Positions 43,485-52,508 of a stretch of DNA of 64,000 nt are shown here, one piece after another. Source of the DNA: Bacillus sp. FJAT-27264 (GTDB lineage Bacteria; Bacillota; Bacilli; Paenibacillales; Paenibacillaceae); contig NZ_MAQW01000029.1 of the NCBI RefSeq assembly GCF_001682855.1, positions 21,615 to 85,614 on the forward strand. Reading direction: 5' to 3'. The position numbers were made by a program, and so were the translations under genes. Below the pieces are notes generated by a model. The model saw only the letters and a list, made by a program, of their open reading frames with translations, searched no databases and was not told the origin of the DNA. Positions within the stretch are counted from its first letter, which is position 1, and the number at the start of each line of letters is the position of its first letter.

Positions 43485-45219
43485 TCTGTACCCTCTCCTC
43501 CCTGATCACAGTAGGCAGCTTCATTACAATAGAGGTCCCCGCATCAGGATGACTTTCCACAATCCATTCTGCAGAATCACCGTAGTAAACCTCAAGCATT
43601 TTGCGTACATATCGCAGACCAATCCCTAAGCCGGACCCTTGGTCAATCCGTTCTTCACTTAACATCTCCGTCAGCTTCGCCGCCGGTATGCCGGAGCCGT
43701 TATCGCGCACCTCAATCATAAGCGTATCCGAATTTTCCAGCACAGCAAGCACGGTGATCTCACCCTCATCTTGATTAAAAGCATGATATAGAGCGTTTTC
43801 AACAAGGGGTTGCAGAATAAATCTCGGCACCTGTATGTCCAGAAGCTCATCCGGAACTTGAATGTCCACGTTAAATATATGGTCATAGCGTATATTTTGC
43901 AATTCAATATAATCTTTCAAGGCGGCGATTTCCGCCCTTAATTCGACAATAATATTCTGCTTGCCGAGATTATAATGCAGCACTCTTGTAAAAATTGTGA
44001 CTAGCTGCGCTATGTTGCTCTGACCCTGCATACGGGCTAGCCATTGAATCGTATTCAAGGTGTTATGCAAAAAATGCGGGTTGATCTGCACCAGCAATTT
44101 CTCCACTTCGAGCTTGCCGCGCCGTTTCTCTTTTTCCTCTACGTCTGTAATCAGTTCATGTATGCGGTTTCGCATCTCTGTAATATTGTAAAGAATATGG
44201 TTAAATTCAACCAGTCCGGTATCGGTAGGAGGATCCGCAACGCGCTGCTGCCTGAAATTCAAAATCTCATGATTCACCATACGCAGCGGCCGATATACCA
44301 TGCGCCAGACGCCCCAAGCCAGCGACACCCCAAACAAAAGCGACAAAAGCGAGAACAGAATAAACTGCGAAATCCATTTGTTGATTTCATGCTTGTAGTC
44401 CTTCATAGGCACGAACTGATACAGCTTCCACCCATGCTGTCCCTTCGCTTCAAATGCTTTATAGCCAGCGGGCAGTGGATACGCCCCGTTTATGGCCAAC
44501 GATGAGGCTTCCGGCAAGTTGCTGAATAGGAGTGCGCCGCTGTCATTCATCAGTGTGTAATAGAGATGATCCCCCGGAGAACGACCTGAGGTATCGGCAA
44601 ATTGATCGCTAAAGCCAACCACCTTAATCTCAATATATACATAGAGCGGCGGCCTCGGAGAATTCTCCAGTTTTCGCATCAATGAAAATACGAGATTGTT
44701 ATCCGTTCGGGTAAGCGTGTCGTCAGGCCCATAATAGGAGAAATTACGCTGCTGAAATAATAACTTTAAGCGCTCCGGTTCAAATTCGGCAATATCCGGT
44801 GAATTCGGAAACATCACTTTCTGACTGGAATCCGGAGAATAGAAGAACATGGCACCCAGATTAGGATTGGAAAAGTTCACATTGGCCATAGACGATGAGA
44901 TATTCCTGTACAGCGTAGAACGTTCATAAGGGGCTGTGCTATCCAAAAAGCGCACGACATCACGGCCAATACCGCCCTCTATATCGAGGAGCTGGGATAC
45001 CCGTTCCATTTCCTCGATTTTCCGTTCCAGCTCTTCTTTCTGCCATATCACGCTATTCTGCAAATCCTGATCGATCTTCTGTGTCTGTACGGTGTAAATC
45101 CAACGGTAAGAAATAAAACCAATAACGACAATCGGAAAGATAGCCGCCAGTACCAGCACGAAGGCCAACCGCCCCCGCAGCGACCGGAAATTGAAATAGG
45201 TTCGGTTCGAATGAAGCAA
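43477..45219 (-). CDS. YesM-type sensor histidine kinase
   Basis: About 580 residues. TM1 (LAFVLVLAAIFPIVVIGFISYRW) and TM2 (FILFSLLSLLFGVSLAWGVW) flank a large extracellular dCache-like sensor; HAMP, then the His_kinase box LLVQINPHFLHNTLNTIQWLARMQ, and an ATPase domain with ENALYHAFNQDEGE and VRDNGSGIP. I place the start at TTG 45219, with AAAGGGAG 7 nt upstream; an ATG 18 codons earlier lacks a site. Its stop overlaps the response-regulator start by 8 bp. Confidence 0.9.
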   Translation of the reverse strand: MLHSNRTYFNFRSLRGRLAFVLVLAAIFPIVVIGFISYRWIYTVQTQKIDQDLQNSVIWQKEELERKIEEMERVSQLLDIEGGIGRDVVRFLDSTAPYERSTLYRNISSSMANVNFSNPNLGAMFFYSPDSSQKVMFPNSPDIAEFEPERLKLLFQQRNFSYYGPDDTLTRTDNNLVFSLMRKLENSPRPPLYVYIEIKVVGFSDQFADTSGRSPGDHLYYTLMNDSGALLFSNLPEASSLAINGAYPLPAGYKAFEAKGQHGWKLYQFVPMKDYKHEINKWISQFILFSLLSLLFGVSLAWGVWRMVYRPLRMVNHEILNFRQQRVADPPTDTGLVEFNHILYNITEMRNRIHELITDVEEKEKRRGKLEVEKLLVQINPHFLHNTLNTIQWLARMQGQSNIAQLVTIFTRVLHYNLGKQNIIVELRAEIAALKDYIELQNIRYDHIFNVDIQVPDELLDIQVPRFILQPLVENALYHAFNQDEGEITVLAVLENSDTLMIEVRDNGSGIPAAKLTEMLSEERIDQGSGLGIGLRYVRKMLEVYYGDSAEWIVESHPDAGTSIVMKLPTVIREERVQND

Positions 45220-45564
45220 GACAACACTCCCTTTTTCTGCCCGCAAGCCAAGCTGATGACTCAAGTGTGTCACAAGTGAAACTTCCGCATATCCCCTCCA
45301 TTATACCGTCCGATGCCTGCAGAACAACCAAAAAATCTTTGCTTCTTTGCTGAAAAAGAAGCGAAAATGGACCGGTTCAAAAAATTGTTTGATTTTTAAT
45401 AATTAAAAGTGTGCTCATTGTGACAAATCACATGTTCTTCTTCGTTTCTTTAACGTATTGTAAAGTTATCTCAGGATCGCTGCACAGGTGACCCTAGCAA
45501 TACAGGCATTGACATCAAACCGTGCGACGCGTTCACACGATTAACTTATAGAGGGTGGAGAAGA
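45220..45564. promoter_or_regulatory. Divergent control region with a TGTGA-N4-TCACA dyad
   Basis: 345 bp between the kinase gene and the divergent marR gene. A perfect dyad TGTGACAAATCACA is at 45419-45432, beside an AT-rich TTTTAATAATTAAAA-type dyad (about 45395-45410). TTGACA (about 45510) has no good -10 partner. Which gene the dyad serves is unclear; its 4-bp spacer is shorter than the 6 bp of a Crp/Fnr box. Confidence 0.45.
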
Positions 45565-46032
45565 ATGATACAATCTTATGAACGTGATACTCAATTAACA
45601 CTGCATTTGTACCGGGTATTCGCCAAGTCTTTCAAAAGCATCAACGAGCACGCCGTTACTGGTAGCAAGATCGAAGGCTTCAATCCTACAGCCTTCGCTG
45701 TTATGGAAGTTCTGTACTATAAAGGACCGCAGCCCATCCAGCAGATCGGCGCCAAGCTTTTGCTGCAAAGCGGCAACGTTACCTATGTTATCGACAAGCT
45801 TGAGGAGCGCGGCTATCTGCAGCGTAAGCCTTGCCCAAGTGACCGGCGGGTGATCTTCGCCGAGTTAACGGCGGAAGGCGAACGCCTGATGAACGAGATG
45901 TATCCGAAGTATTCGGAGAGATTGCATCTCGCGTTCAGCGGGCTAAGTGACGAAGAGAAGGAGCAGATGATCGTTCTGCTTAAGAAAATGGGCCTGCAGG
46001 CTGAGAAGCTATCACCACTCCCGCGCAAGTAA
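45565..46032 (+). CDS. MarR-family transcriptional regulator
   Basis: 155 residues. The winged helix is central: GPQPIQQIGAKLLLQSGNVTYVIDKLEERGYLQRKPCPSDRRVIFAELTAEGE, with the DRR wing motif. A single Cys (Cys90-region, KPCPSDRR) lies next to the wing, a place where some MarR proteins sense thiol stress or quinones, so redox control is possible. GGGTGGAG precedes the ATG. It converges on an MFS exporter gene 611 bp away, which may or may not be its target. Confidence 0.87.
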   Translation: MIQSYERDTQLTLHLYRVFAKSFKSINEHAVTGSKIEGFNPTAFAVMEVLYYKGPQPIQQIGAKLLLQSGNVTYVIDKLEERGYLQRKPCPSDRRVIFAELTAEGERLMNEMYPKYSERLHLAFSGLSDEEKEQMIVLLKKMGLQAEKLSPLPRK

Positions 46033-46117
46033 GAGAAGGGATTAGTATAGCTGCACTTGGCCGCGATGAGGTTTTCATCAAAGTGTACTAAATAAAATGT
46101 ACCTCCGAGTACAGAAC

Positions 46118-46163
46118 AAAAGGCGCTCATCCTTCCACCGTTTGCGAAGGATGAGCGCCTTTT
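46118..46163. terminator. Very strong bidirectional terminator after marR
   Basis: An 18-bp perfect stem (46118-46135 with 46146-46163) including AAAAGGCGCTCATCC, with A and T runs in the stem ends. Confidence 0.92.
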
Positions 46164-46315
46164 GCCAAGCTCTAGTAAGGACAATATATTAAGCGAAATT
46201 AAAATTCAAATAGAAGACCTGGCGTGATTCTGGTGAAGTTAGGGTTTTAGGACGCTAATCCGCCATCCTCTTAATCCCTCTTCTTAACAGTGAGAAAATG
46301 GTCAATTTCCTCAAC

Positions 46316-46499
46316 TAAGAGCATTTTTGTTCCTTATATTCTTGAAATTTAGGTAAAATAAGAAAATAAGGTTATTATTGTATCTTATTTTCGAAAAACT
46401 ACGCTGAAAGGGCTATTCCCGAAGAATTAAGATACATTTTTGCCTTTAATCCACACTTCCCCTTGGCTATAGGATAATTAAGATACAAAAATGCCGTTA
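46316..46499. repeat. Phased four-site array, family A (copy A3), with a diverged extra site
   Basis: Sites start at 46316, 46367, 46428 and 46479 (51, 61, 51); the central step is 1 bp shorter than in other arrays. Orientation is plus, plus, minus, minus. A fifth, decayed element begins TAAGGTAC at 46539 and ends near CCGTTA, about 60 bp beyond the last site. It lies in the convergent gap between marR and the MFS gene. Confidence 0.9.
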
Positions 46500-46643
46500 A
46501 TTGCACCCCTTACCCTAACTGACTCTTCCCATGAAAATTAAGGTACGATACCCTATCACCGTTAATTGCAATCCCCCGGCAACTTTCCCCATTCGTACTG
46601 TCTGTCTCTTTCAAGTTATCGAGACAAGCTTCCGCATGACACC

Positions 46644-48161
46644 TTACCCCTTCTTTAATCCCGTTCCTTCCTCTGATGCAGGAAGCATTCCACTGCGGAG
46701 CCCAAAGCTGAAGAGCAAGGATAAGACGGAAATCACGGCCATCACGATAAACAGTGAGTGAAGACCACCTTCAAGTGCGCCACGGAGAGTAGTCCAGGCT
46801 TCTCCTGATAGGGAGCTCCCGCCATGAGGGTTCAGTAATTGGTTAATATCGCCTCCAGCGTTCTCTCCACTCGGCTGTTTCGACAGCAGGCTGTTAATCT
46901 TCAAATTAAGCCACGAACCAAAAATCGCCACACCGACCGTCTGTCCCAGTGAACGGGTAAAGGTGTTCAAGGCTGTAGAAGCTCCGCGCTGTTCATGCCC
47001 TACTGAGGACTGGGCAATGATAGTGAACACGATCGAAGCAAACCCGAAACCGACCCCGGCTACCGTCATCAGAATCAGCAGCAGCGCTTGCGATGAATGC
47101 CCCGCAAGGAAGATTAACCCAACTACGCCTACAGCTATGAAAAAAGTTCCTATGAGACCTGCTTGGCGGGCACCAGCGCGGAGAATCATTCGACCGCCCG
47201 CGAAAGAACCAAATACCCAGGCTACGGACAAAGGTGCCAGTACTACCCCGGAGATCGTTGCACTTTGGCCCTTCACACCCTGTACCCAAAGCGGGATATA
47301 CGTAGAGAGCCCGATAATAAGCATACTGACCAGTACATTAGCCACTGTGGATATGGAAATGTTCCGGATACGAAACAGCTCCAGCGGAAGCATAGGCTCA
47401 GCCACACGCCGTTCTACCATGACGAACACAATTAGCAGGATTACAGATGCCCCTAAGATGGAAAGCAGCAGCGGCGAAGACCAAGGCAGATTCTGACCGC
47501 CGACTGTAAGCCCAAAGAGCAGCGCACTCATCCCGACGGCAAACAGCAGCACGCCTGCGACATCAATATGTGCTTTCCGGCGCACCTTTCCTTCCTTCAG
47601 ATAACGTGCGATGAATACAATAGATAGCAGGCCAAAGGGCAGATTGAATACAAATACCCAGCGCCAGCTTAAATAATCGACGACATACCCGCCAAGGAGC
47701 GGGCCAATCAACGAGGAAATCCCCCAGACAGAACTTAGAAGTCCTTGTTTTTTGGCTCGCTCTTCAAGACTGTAGATATCGCCCATAATCGTAAAGGTCA
47801 TAGGAATCAGTGCCCCAGCACCAATCCCCTGAATGGCTCTGAACACAATCAGTTGTTCCATACTTTGCGAAATCCCGCACAACAACGAGCCCAGCAAAAA
47901 GACCGCGGCACCGCCGATAAAGACAGGCTTACGGCCAAACAGGTCGCTGATTTTGCCAAATATCGGCGTCGTGACCGCCATCGCCAGCAAATATGCAGTA
48001 AAGATCCAACTCAGCCACTGTATTCCCTGAAAATCGCCGACAATGGCCGGTCCTGCCGGTCCGGTTACCGTTCCTTCAATCGCAGCTAAAAAGGTAGCCA
48101 GCAACACTCCAATCAAGATTAGCTTGCGTTCTTTCTCTCCCATTCCACTCAATGCTTCCAA
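46644..48161 (-). CDS. MFS exporter, EmrB/QacA (DHA2) type, 14 TMS
   Basis: 505 residues, about 14 TM helices. ATFLAAIEGTVTGPAGPAIVGDF opens TM1; motif A-like GKISDLFGRKPVFIGG follows; motif C GISSLIGPLLGGYVVDYLSWRWVFVFNLPFG is clear. This identifies a proton-driven multidrug antiporter of unknown substrate. The TTG at 48161 abuts an AGAAGG site, so a downstream TTG (codon 4) or the ATG at 48143 may be the start. It follows the GNAT gene by 11 bp on the same strand, so they form an operon. Confidence 0.88.
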   Translation of the reverse strand: MEALSGMGEKERKLILIGVLLATFLAAIEGTVTGPAGPAIVGDFQGIQWLSWIFTAYLLAMAVTTPIFGKISDLFGRKPVFIGGAAVFLLGSLLCGISQSMEQLIVFRAIQGIGAGALIPMTFTIMGDIYSLEERAKKQGLLSSVWGISSLIGPLLGGYVVDYLSWRWVFVFNLPFGLLSIVFIARYLKEGKVRRKAHIDVAGVLLFAVGMSALLFGLTVGGQNLPWSSPLLLSILGASVILLIVFVMVERRVAEPMLPLELFRIRNISISTVANVLVSMLIIGLSTYIPLWVQGVKGQSATISGVVLAPLSVAWVFGSFAGGRMILRAGARQAGLIGTFFIAVGVVGLIFLAGHSSQALLLILMTVAGVGFGFASIVFTIIAQSSVGHEQRGASTALNTFTRSLGQTVGVAIFGSWLNLKINSLLSKQPSGENAGGDINQLLNPHGGSSLSGEAWTTLRGALEGGLHSLFIVMAVISVLSLLFSFGLRSGMLPASEEGTGLKKG

Positions 48162-48172
48162 ACCTTCTCTCT

Positions 48173-48736
48173 CTAATAATCTCCCTGCCAGTTCTGGCGT
48201 AGCAAGGCGTACAAAACGATATCCTGATATCCTGCGTCAGTATGGCGATATTGCCGCAGTAAGCCCTCCCGCTGAAAGCCGAGCGAGGATACTAATCCTT
48301 GCGCCCTGTCATTCTCCGGATGACACAAGGCTTCAATCCGGTTCAGCCCCATCTGCCCGAACCCGTAATCCAGCAGCAGCTTTAGCGCTTCTGTCATATA
48401 ACCTTGTCCCCAATAAGCCGGTGCCAGATCGCATCCGAACTCGCCGCGGTAAGCACCGGCCAACTGCCAGTAATTAAAGCCGCAGCTGCCGATAACTTGT
48501 CCGCCGGGCAGCACGATGCACCAGCGCTTGCTCTCTTCCTCCAGCTCCATTTGCAGAAGAAGCGCCACCAGTTCACGAGTTTCCTCCACCGAGGCCAGCG
48601 CTGGAGCCCCCAGCCAGCGGGCAACACTATGATCACTCCAGATGGCATGCAGTGCAGCCGCGTCATCCATCGACAACGCCCGCAGCCTCACTCTGGCCCC
48701 CACTAACTCAGGCATCTCCTCATTGTGTGACTCCAC
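48173..48736 (-). CDS. RimJ/RimL-type GNAT acetyltransferase
   Basis: 187 residues. VRLRALSMDDAAALHAIWSDHSVARWL is the N-terminal signature, GCDLAPAYWGQGYMTEALKLLLDYGF the acetyl-CoA motif and NDRAQGLVSSLGFQREGLLRQYRHTDAGYQDIVLYALL the C-terminus, as in ribosomal-protein or antibiotic acetyltransferases of this group. The acceptor is not known. The start is GTG at 48736 with GAGGAGG 7 nt upstream. The exporter gene lies directly downstream, which would suit a detoxification pair; that is inference. Confidence 0.87.
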   Translation of the reverse strand: MESHNEEMPELVGARVRLRALSMDDAAALHAIWSDHSVARWLGAPALASVEETRELVALLLQMELEEESKRWCIVLPGGQVIGSCGFNYWQLAGAYRGEFGCDLAPAYWGQGYMTEALKLLLDYGFGQMGLNRIEALCHPENDRAQGLVSSLGFQREGLLRQYRHTDAGYQDIVLYALLRQNWQGDY

Positions 48737-48902
48737 GCTCTCGCCTCCTCAACTTTACTTATTATACATCAATTTGCAGACTTCTCTTGCAGAAGAGAGG
48801 GCATATCTATGAAATACTGTATTGCACACAAAAACAGCGTCGGTAATCAAGCAGCAATCAATGCCCGACTACAGACGCTTATGTTTAATTATCCTTACCG
48901 GA

Positions 48903-49202
48903 TTAACCTGCAGTTCCTGCCGCCTTGACTGGCTTCAGCACTTCCGTGCAGAGAACCCCCAGCTTCTCCTGTATGGCCTTAAATTCTTCAATGCCCGTGC
49001 CTGTGATGCTGTAGGCATCATCATGGGCGGTCAGGAAATTCTCTTGAGTCAGCCGTTCCAGTTCCTGCTTTACTTCGCGTTCAGCGACCCTGTACCCTAG
49101 CTTCTCCAGTTCAGGCTGCATCCCCACAATCGTCAGGTCCTTCTCATGTGCAAAATAGAGCATGTGAATTCCTATGAACAAGTTCTGTACATCGGCGCGC
49201 AT
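48903..49202 (-). CDS. Small protein of unknown function, winged-helix-like
   Basis: 99 residues, soluble. After an N-terminal helix (RADVQNLFIGIHMLYFAHEKDL) the segment LEKLGYRVAEREVKQELERLTQENFLTAHDDAYSITGTGIEEF has the rhythm of a winged helix (helix, recognition helix, wing with Y-S-I-T). I do not recognise a family and do not claim DNA binding. GGAAGGAG lies 6 nt before the ATG. It is a single gene between the GNAT and fRMsr genes. Confidence 0.7.
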   Translation of the reverse strand: MRADVQNLFIGIHMLYFAHEKDLTIVGMQPELEKLGYRVAEREVKQELERLTQENFLTAHDDAYSITGTGIEEFKAIQEKLGVLCTEVLKPVKAAGTAG

Positions 49203-49425
49203 ATTCCACTCCTTCCGGCCATGAGCCTTCGGTATTTATTATTGCATTACCCTTAGGCGTGCAAGCGGAAACATTCTCCATTCACTTTCCAGTCTATGGA
49301 TACCGGCTTGATCAAGATTTCACGCTTCATTCGCTTAAGGCTTGACGTACCTTCCGGGCTGTACTATGTTGATAGATACAGTTAAGGAATTACACTTACT
49401 CAAAGGTACAGGAAGGTGATGCTTT

Positions 49426-49905
49426 ATGTTTCAGGCTATGCCTTATGATGGAACACGCAGCGAGCGATTCGAAACGGTTCTGACTCAGCTCGTGGCACTT
49501 ATCAAGGACGAACCGAGCGCGATGGCGAATTTGTCTAATGGCTCAGCACTGCTTAAACACGCTTTGCCGGACACGAACTGGGCCGGTTTTTACTTATTCG
49601 ATGGCAATGAGCTGGTACTGGGACCTTTCCAGGGCCTGCCCGCCTGCATCCGTATTCCGCTAGGCCGCGGAGTATGCGGTACAGCTGCATCGGAGCGCCG
49701 TACTCTGGTCGTGGACGATGTTCATACTTTCCCAGGGCACATTGCCTGTGACGCCGCCTCCAACAGCGAGATTGTGGTTCCACTGATCAGAGAGGGCGAA
49801 CTACTCGGCGTTCTGGATATCGACAGTCCGCTCAAAGATCGTTTTGACGACGAAGAGCGCCGTTTTCTGGAACGGTTCGCAGCGATTATCGTGGAAGCTA
49901 TCTAA
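49426..49905 (+). CDS. msrC: Free methionine-(R)-sulfoxide reductase (GAF domain)
   Basis: A 159-residue single GAF domain. Cys74, Cys84 and Cys108 have the same 10 and 24 residue spacing as the three active-site cysteines of E. coli fRMsr, in LPACIRIPLGRGVCGTAA and GHIACDAASNSEIVVPL. It reduces free methionine-R-sulfoxide, not protein-bound. GGAAGGTG lies 7-9 nt before the ATG. A strong bidirectional terminator separates it from the converging glgP. Confidence 0.92.
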   Translation: MFQAMPYDGTRSERFETVLTQLVALIKDEPSAMANLSNGSALLKHALPDTNWAGFYLFDGNELVLGPFQGLPACIRIPLGRGVCGTAASERRTLVVDDVHTFPGHIACDAASNSEIVVPLIREGELLGVLDIDSPLKDRFDDEERRFLERFAAIIVEAI

Positions 49906-49933
49906 GTCCTTTCGTCTCATTAAAAATCACAAC

Positions 49934-49979
49934 AAGAACGGCTGCCCTCTCCTTAGCGAGAGGCGCAGCCGTTCTTTTG
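49934..49979. terminator. Bidirectional terminator between msrC and glgP
   Basis: AAGAACGGCTGC pairs with GCAGCCGTTCTT, with an inner CTCTC/GAGAG stem and a T run. Confidence 0.92.
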
Positions 49980-49999
49980 TTACTTATCTATTATTGCCA

Positions 50000-52432
50000 T
50001 TAGAGCTGGACGGGACGGATGTTCCAAATCTCGGACGCATAACGGCTAATGGTATTGTCACTGGAGAATTTGCCGGAATGGCCGATGTTGATGATCGATT
50101 TTTTAATCCACTCTTTACGATTGCGGTAAGCCAGATCAATCTCGACCTGGGTCTCTACATAACTGGCGAAATCCTTGAGCACGAAGAACTCATCATTGTT
50201 ATCCAAAAGCGAATGATAGATGGTCTCAAATTCCTGAGTGTGATTACAGATTGGCCCTGGTGTAATCAACTGATCCAGCACCTCTTTGACCCTGCCGTCA
50301 CCATTGTAGACATCACGGGCATTATAACCGCCATGCTGGTAATAATCGAGCACCTGCTCCGCCCGCAGTCCGAACAGGAACATATTATTGTCGCCCACCA
50401 TTTCATGCATCTCCACGTTAGCCCCGTCCATCGTCCCGATCGTTAACGCACCATTCATCATAAATTTCATGTTCCCGGTGCCGGACGCTTCCTTACTTGC
50501 CGTAGAGATCTGCTCGCTGACATCTGCTGCGGGGATAATCTTCTCAGCCAGGGAAACCGAGTAATTTTCCAGGAAGAAAATCTTCACCTTGTCTTTGATA
50601 TCAGGATCATTGTTGACGACATCGGCCACGGTATTAATCAGCTTGATAATCCGCTTCGCCAAATGATAGCTTGGTGCAGCCTTGGCCCCGAAGATAAAGG
50701 TACGCGGCACCATATCCATCGACGGATTGTCTTTGATCAGATTGTAAAGATGGATAATATGCAGGATATTCAGCAGTTGACGTTTATAGGCATGCAGCCG
50801 CTTCACTTGAACATCAAAGATGGAATCAGGGTCTACCCGTACCCCATGCTTGCTGTTGATATATTCAGCCAAACGGAGCTTATTGCGGCGTTTGATGCCA
50901 GCGATCTGCTCCTGGAAGGACGCATCCTCACCGTATTTGATCAGCCCGATCATCTCTTGCGGATGATGCTTCCAGCGAGTACCGATGGAGTCATTGATCA
51001 GGCCAGCCAACTCAGGGTTGGCGTGCAGCAACCAACGCCTGTGAGTAATCCCGTTCGTCTTGTTGTTAAAACGATGCGGGTACAGCTCGTTGAACAGCCG
51101 CATTTCACGCTTTTTCAGAATATCCGTGTGCAGCGCCGCCACCCCGTTCACACTGTGACTGGCGACAATCGCCAGATGAGCCATCCGCACTTGATCGTCA
51201 TGAATAATCGCCATCTGCGCGATGCGGTCCTGATCGCCGGGATAGCGGCTCATCAGCTCGCCACAGAAGCGGGCATTGATCTCCTCAATAATGAGGAAGA
51301 TACGCGGCAGCAATTCTTTTACCATCTGCAGCGGCCACTTCTCCAATGCCTCGCTCAGAATGGTATGGTTCGTATAAGAGACCATCCGGGTCGTGATATC
51401 CCACGCCTGATCCCAGCCAAACCCCTTCTCATCCATCAGAATCCGCATCAGCTCCGGGATCACCAGCGTAGGATGTGTATCGTTAATATGCAGGGCCACC
51501 TTGTTCGGCAGTTCTTCAAAAGACAGACTCAGCTTGCCGAAGGTTCGAAGGATACTTTGCAGCCCTGCGCTACAGAGAAAGTATTGCTGTTTCAGCCGCA
51601 GCAGCTTGCCTTCATACTCTGTATCATCGGGGTAGAGGAATTCCGAGATGGATTCAACAGATCGTTTGTATTCCAGGTATTTGTGATAATCCGATCCGCC
51701 GAGCACGCCAAGTGTCCGGGATGGCTGCGTAATCGACTCTGCGCTCCAGTTGCGCAGCGTATTCACATGTCTGTGATCGGCACCGATAATGGGAATATCG
51801 TAAGGCACCGCCCGCACGGCTTCGTAGTCTTTATGCGTAAAGAACAATTCTCCATCCTTAGCATCCGTCTCCACCCGTCCCCAGAAACGTACCTCCACAG
51901 CCTTGTCTTCACGGCGCACTTCCCATACGTTATCCTTCTGCAGCCAGTAATCGGGCAATTCCACCTGATACCCGTCAACAATCTTCTGCTCGAACAGACC
52001 GTATTTGTATCGTATCCCGCACCCATGCCCCGCATATTGCAGAGAAGCCAGCGAGTCCAGGAAGCAGGCCGCCAGACGCCCGAGACCGCCATTGCCGAGG
52101 CCCGCATCCGCTTCTTCCTCTTCAACATCCTGAAGGGTAAAACCGAGTTCGGTCAGTCCCTCACGCACAAGTTCCAGCACACCCATATTGAGCAGGTTAT
52201 TGCCGAGAAGCCTGCCGATCAGAAACTCCATTGAAAAATAGTATACCTGCTTATCCTTATCAGCCTTGTACTTCTGGTTCGTATCTGCCCAATTGCTGCC
52301 AGCGCGTTCGCGGATCATGCTTCCCAGAATATTGTAGACATCGGCGTTCGAAGCTTCTGCGAGCGGTTTGCCCAAATTTCCGATGAGTCTCTCGCGGAAC
52401 ACTTGTTTGAAGGTTTCTTTATCGTTAAACAA
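50000..52432 (-). CDS. glgP: Glycogen phosphorylase
   Basis: 810 residues, GT35 family, releasing glucose-1-phosphate from glycogen. The PLP lysine is Lys656 in KEASGTGNMKFMMNGALTIGT; EEEEADAGLGNGGLGRLAACFLDSLA and NDTHP mark the N-terminal half. The length is normal for bacterial enzymes lacking eukaryotic phosphorylation sites. The start is TTG at 52432 with AGGAGG 9 nt upstream. It is the last gene of glgC-glgD-glgP. Confidence 0.96.
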   Translation of the reverse strand: MFNDKETFKQVFRERLIGNLGKPLAEASNADVYNILGSMIRERAGSNWADTNQKYKADKDKQVYYFSMEFLIGRLLGNNLLNMGVLELVREGLTELGFTLQDVEEEEADAGLGNGGLGRLAACFLDSLASLQYAGHGCGIRYKYGLFEQKIVDGYQVELPDYWLQKDNVWEVRREDKAVEVRFWGRVETDAKDGELFFTHKDYEAVRAVPYDIPIIGADHRHVNTLRNWSAESITQPSRTLGVLGGSDYHKYLEYKRSVESISEFLYPDDTEYEGKLLRLKQQYFLCSAGLQSILRTFGKLSLSFEELPNKVALHINDTHPTLVIPELMRILMDEKGFGWDQAWDITTRMVSYTNHTILSEALEKWPLQMVKELLPRIFLIIEEINARFCGELMSRYPGDQDRIAQMAIIHDDQVRMAHLAIVASHSVNGVAALHTDILKKREMRLFNELYPHRFNNKTNGITHRRWLLHANPELAGLINDSIGTRWKHHPQEMIGLIKYGEDASFQEQIAGIKRRNKLRLAEYINSKHGVRVDPDSIFDVQVKRLHAYKRQLLNILHIIHLYNLIKDNPSMDMVPRTFIFGAKAAPSYHLAKRIIKLINTVADVVNNDPDIKDKVKIFFLENYSVSLAEKIIPAADVSEQISTASKEASGTGNMKFMMNGALTIGTMDGANVEMHEMVGDNNMFLFGLRAEQVLDYYQHGGYNARDVYNGDGRVKEVLDQLITPGPICNHTQEFETIYHSLLDNNDEFFVLKDFASYVETQVEIDLAYRNRKEWIKKSIINIGHSGKFSSDNTISRYASEIWNIRPVQL

Positions 52433-52508
52433 CAGATGGTTCCTCCTAACAATGCTTTTTTAGTAAAACAACCGACAGACAACAACCGGATTACCCGGGT
52501 TCCTCCTG

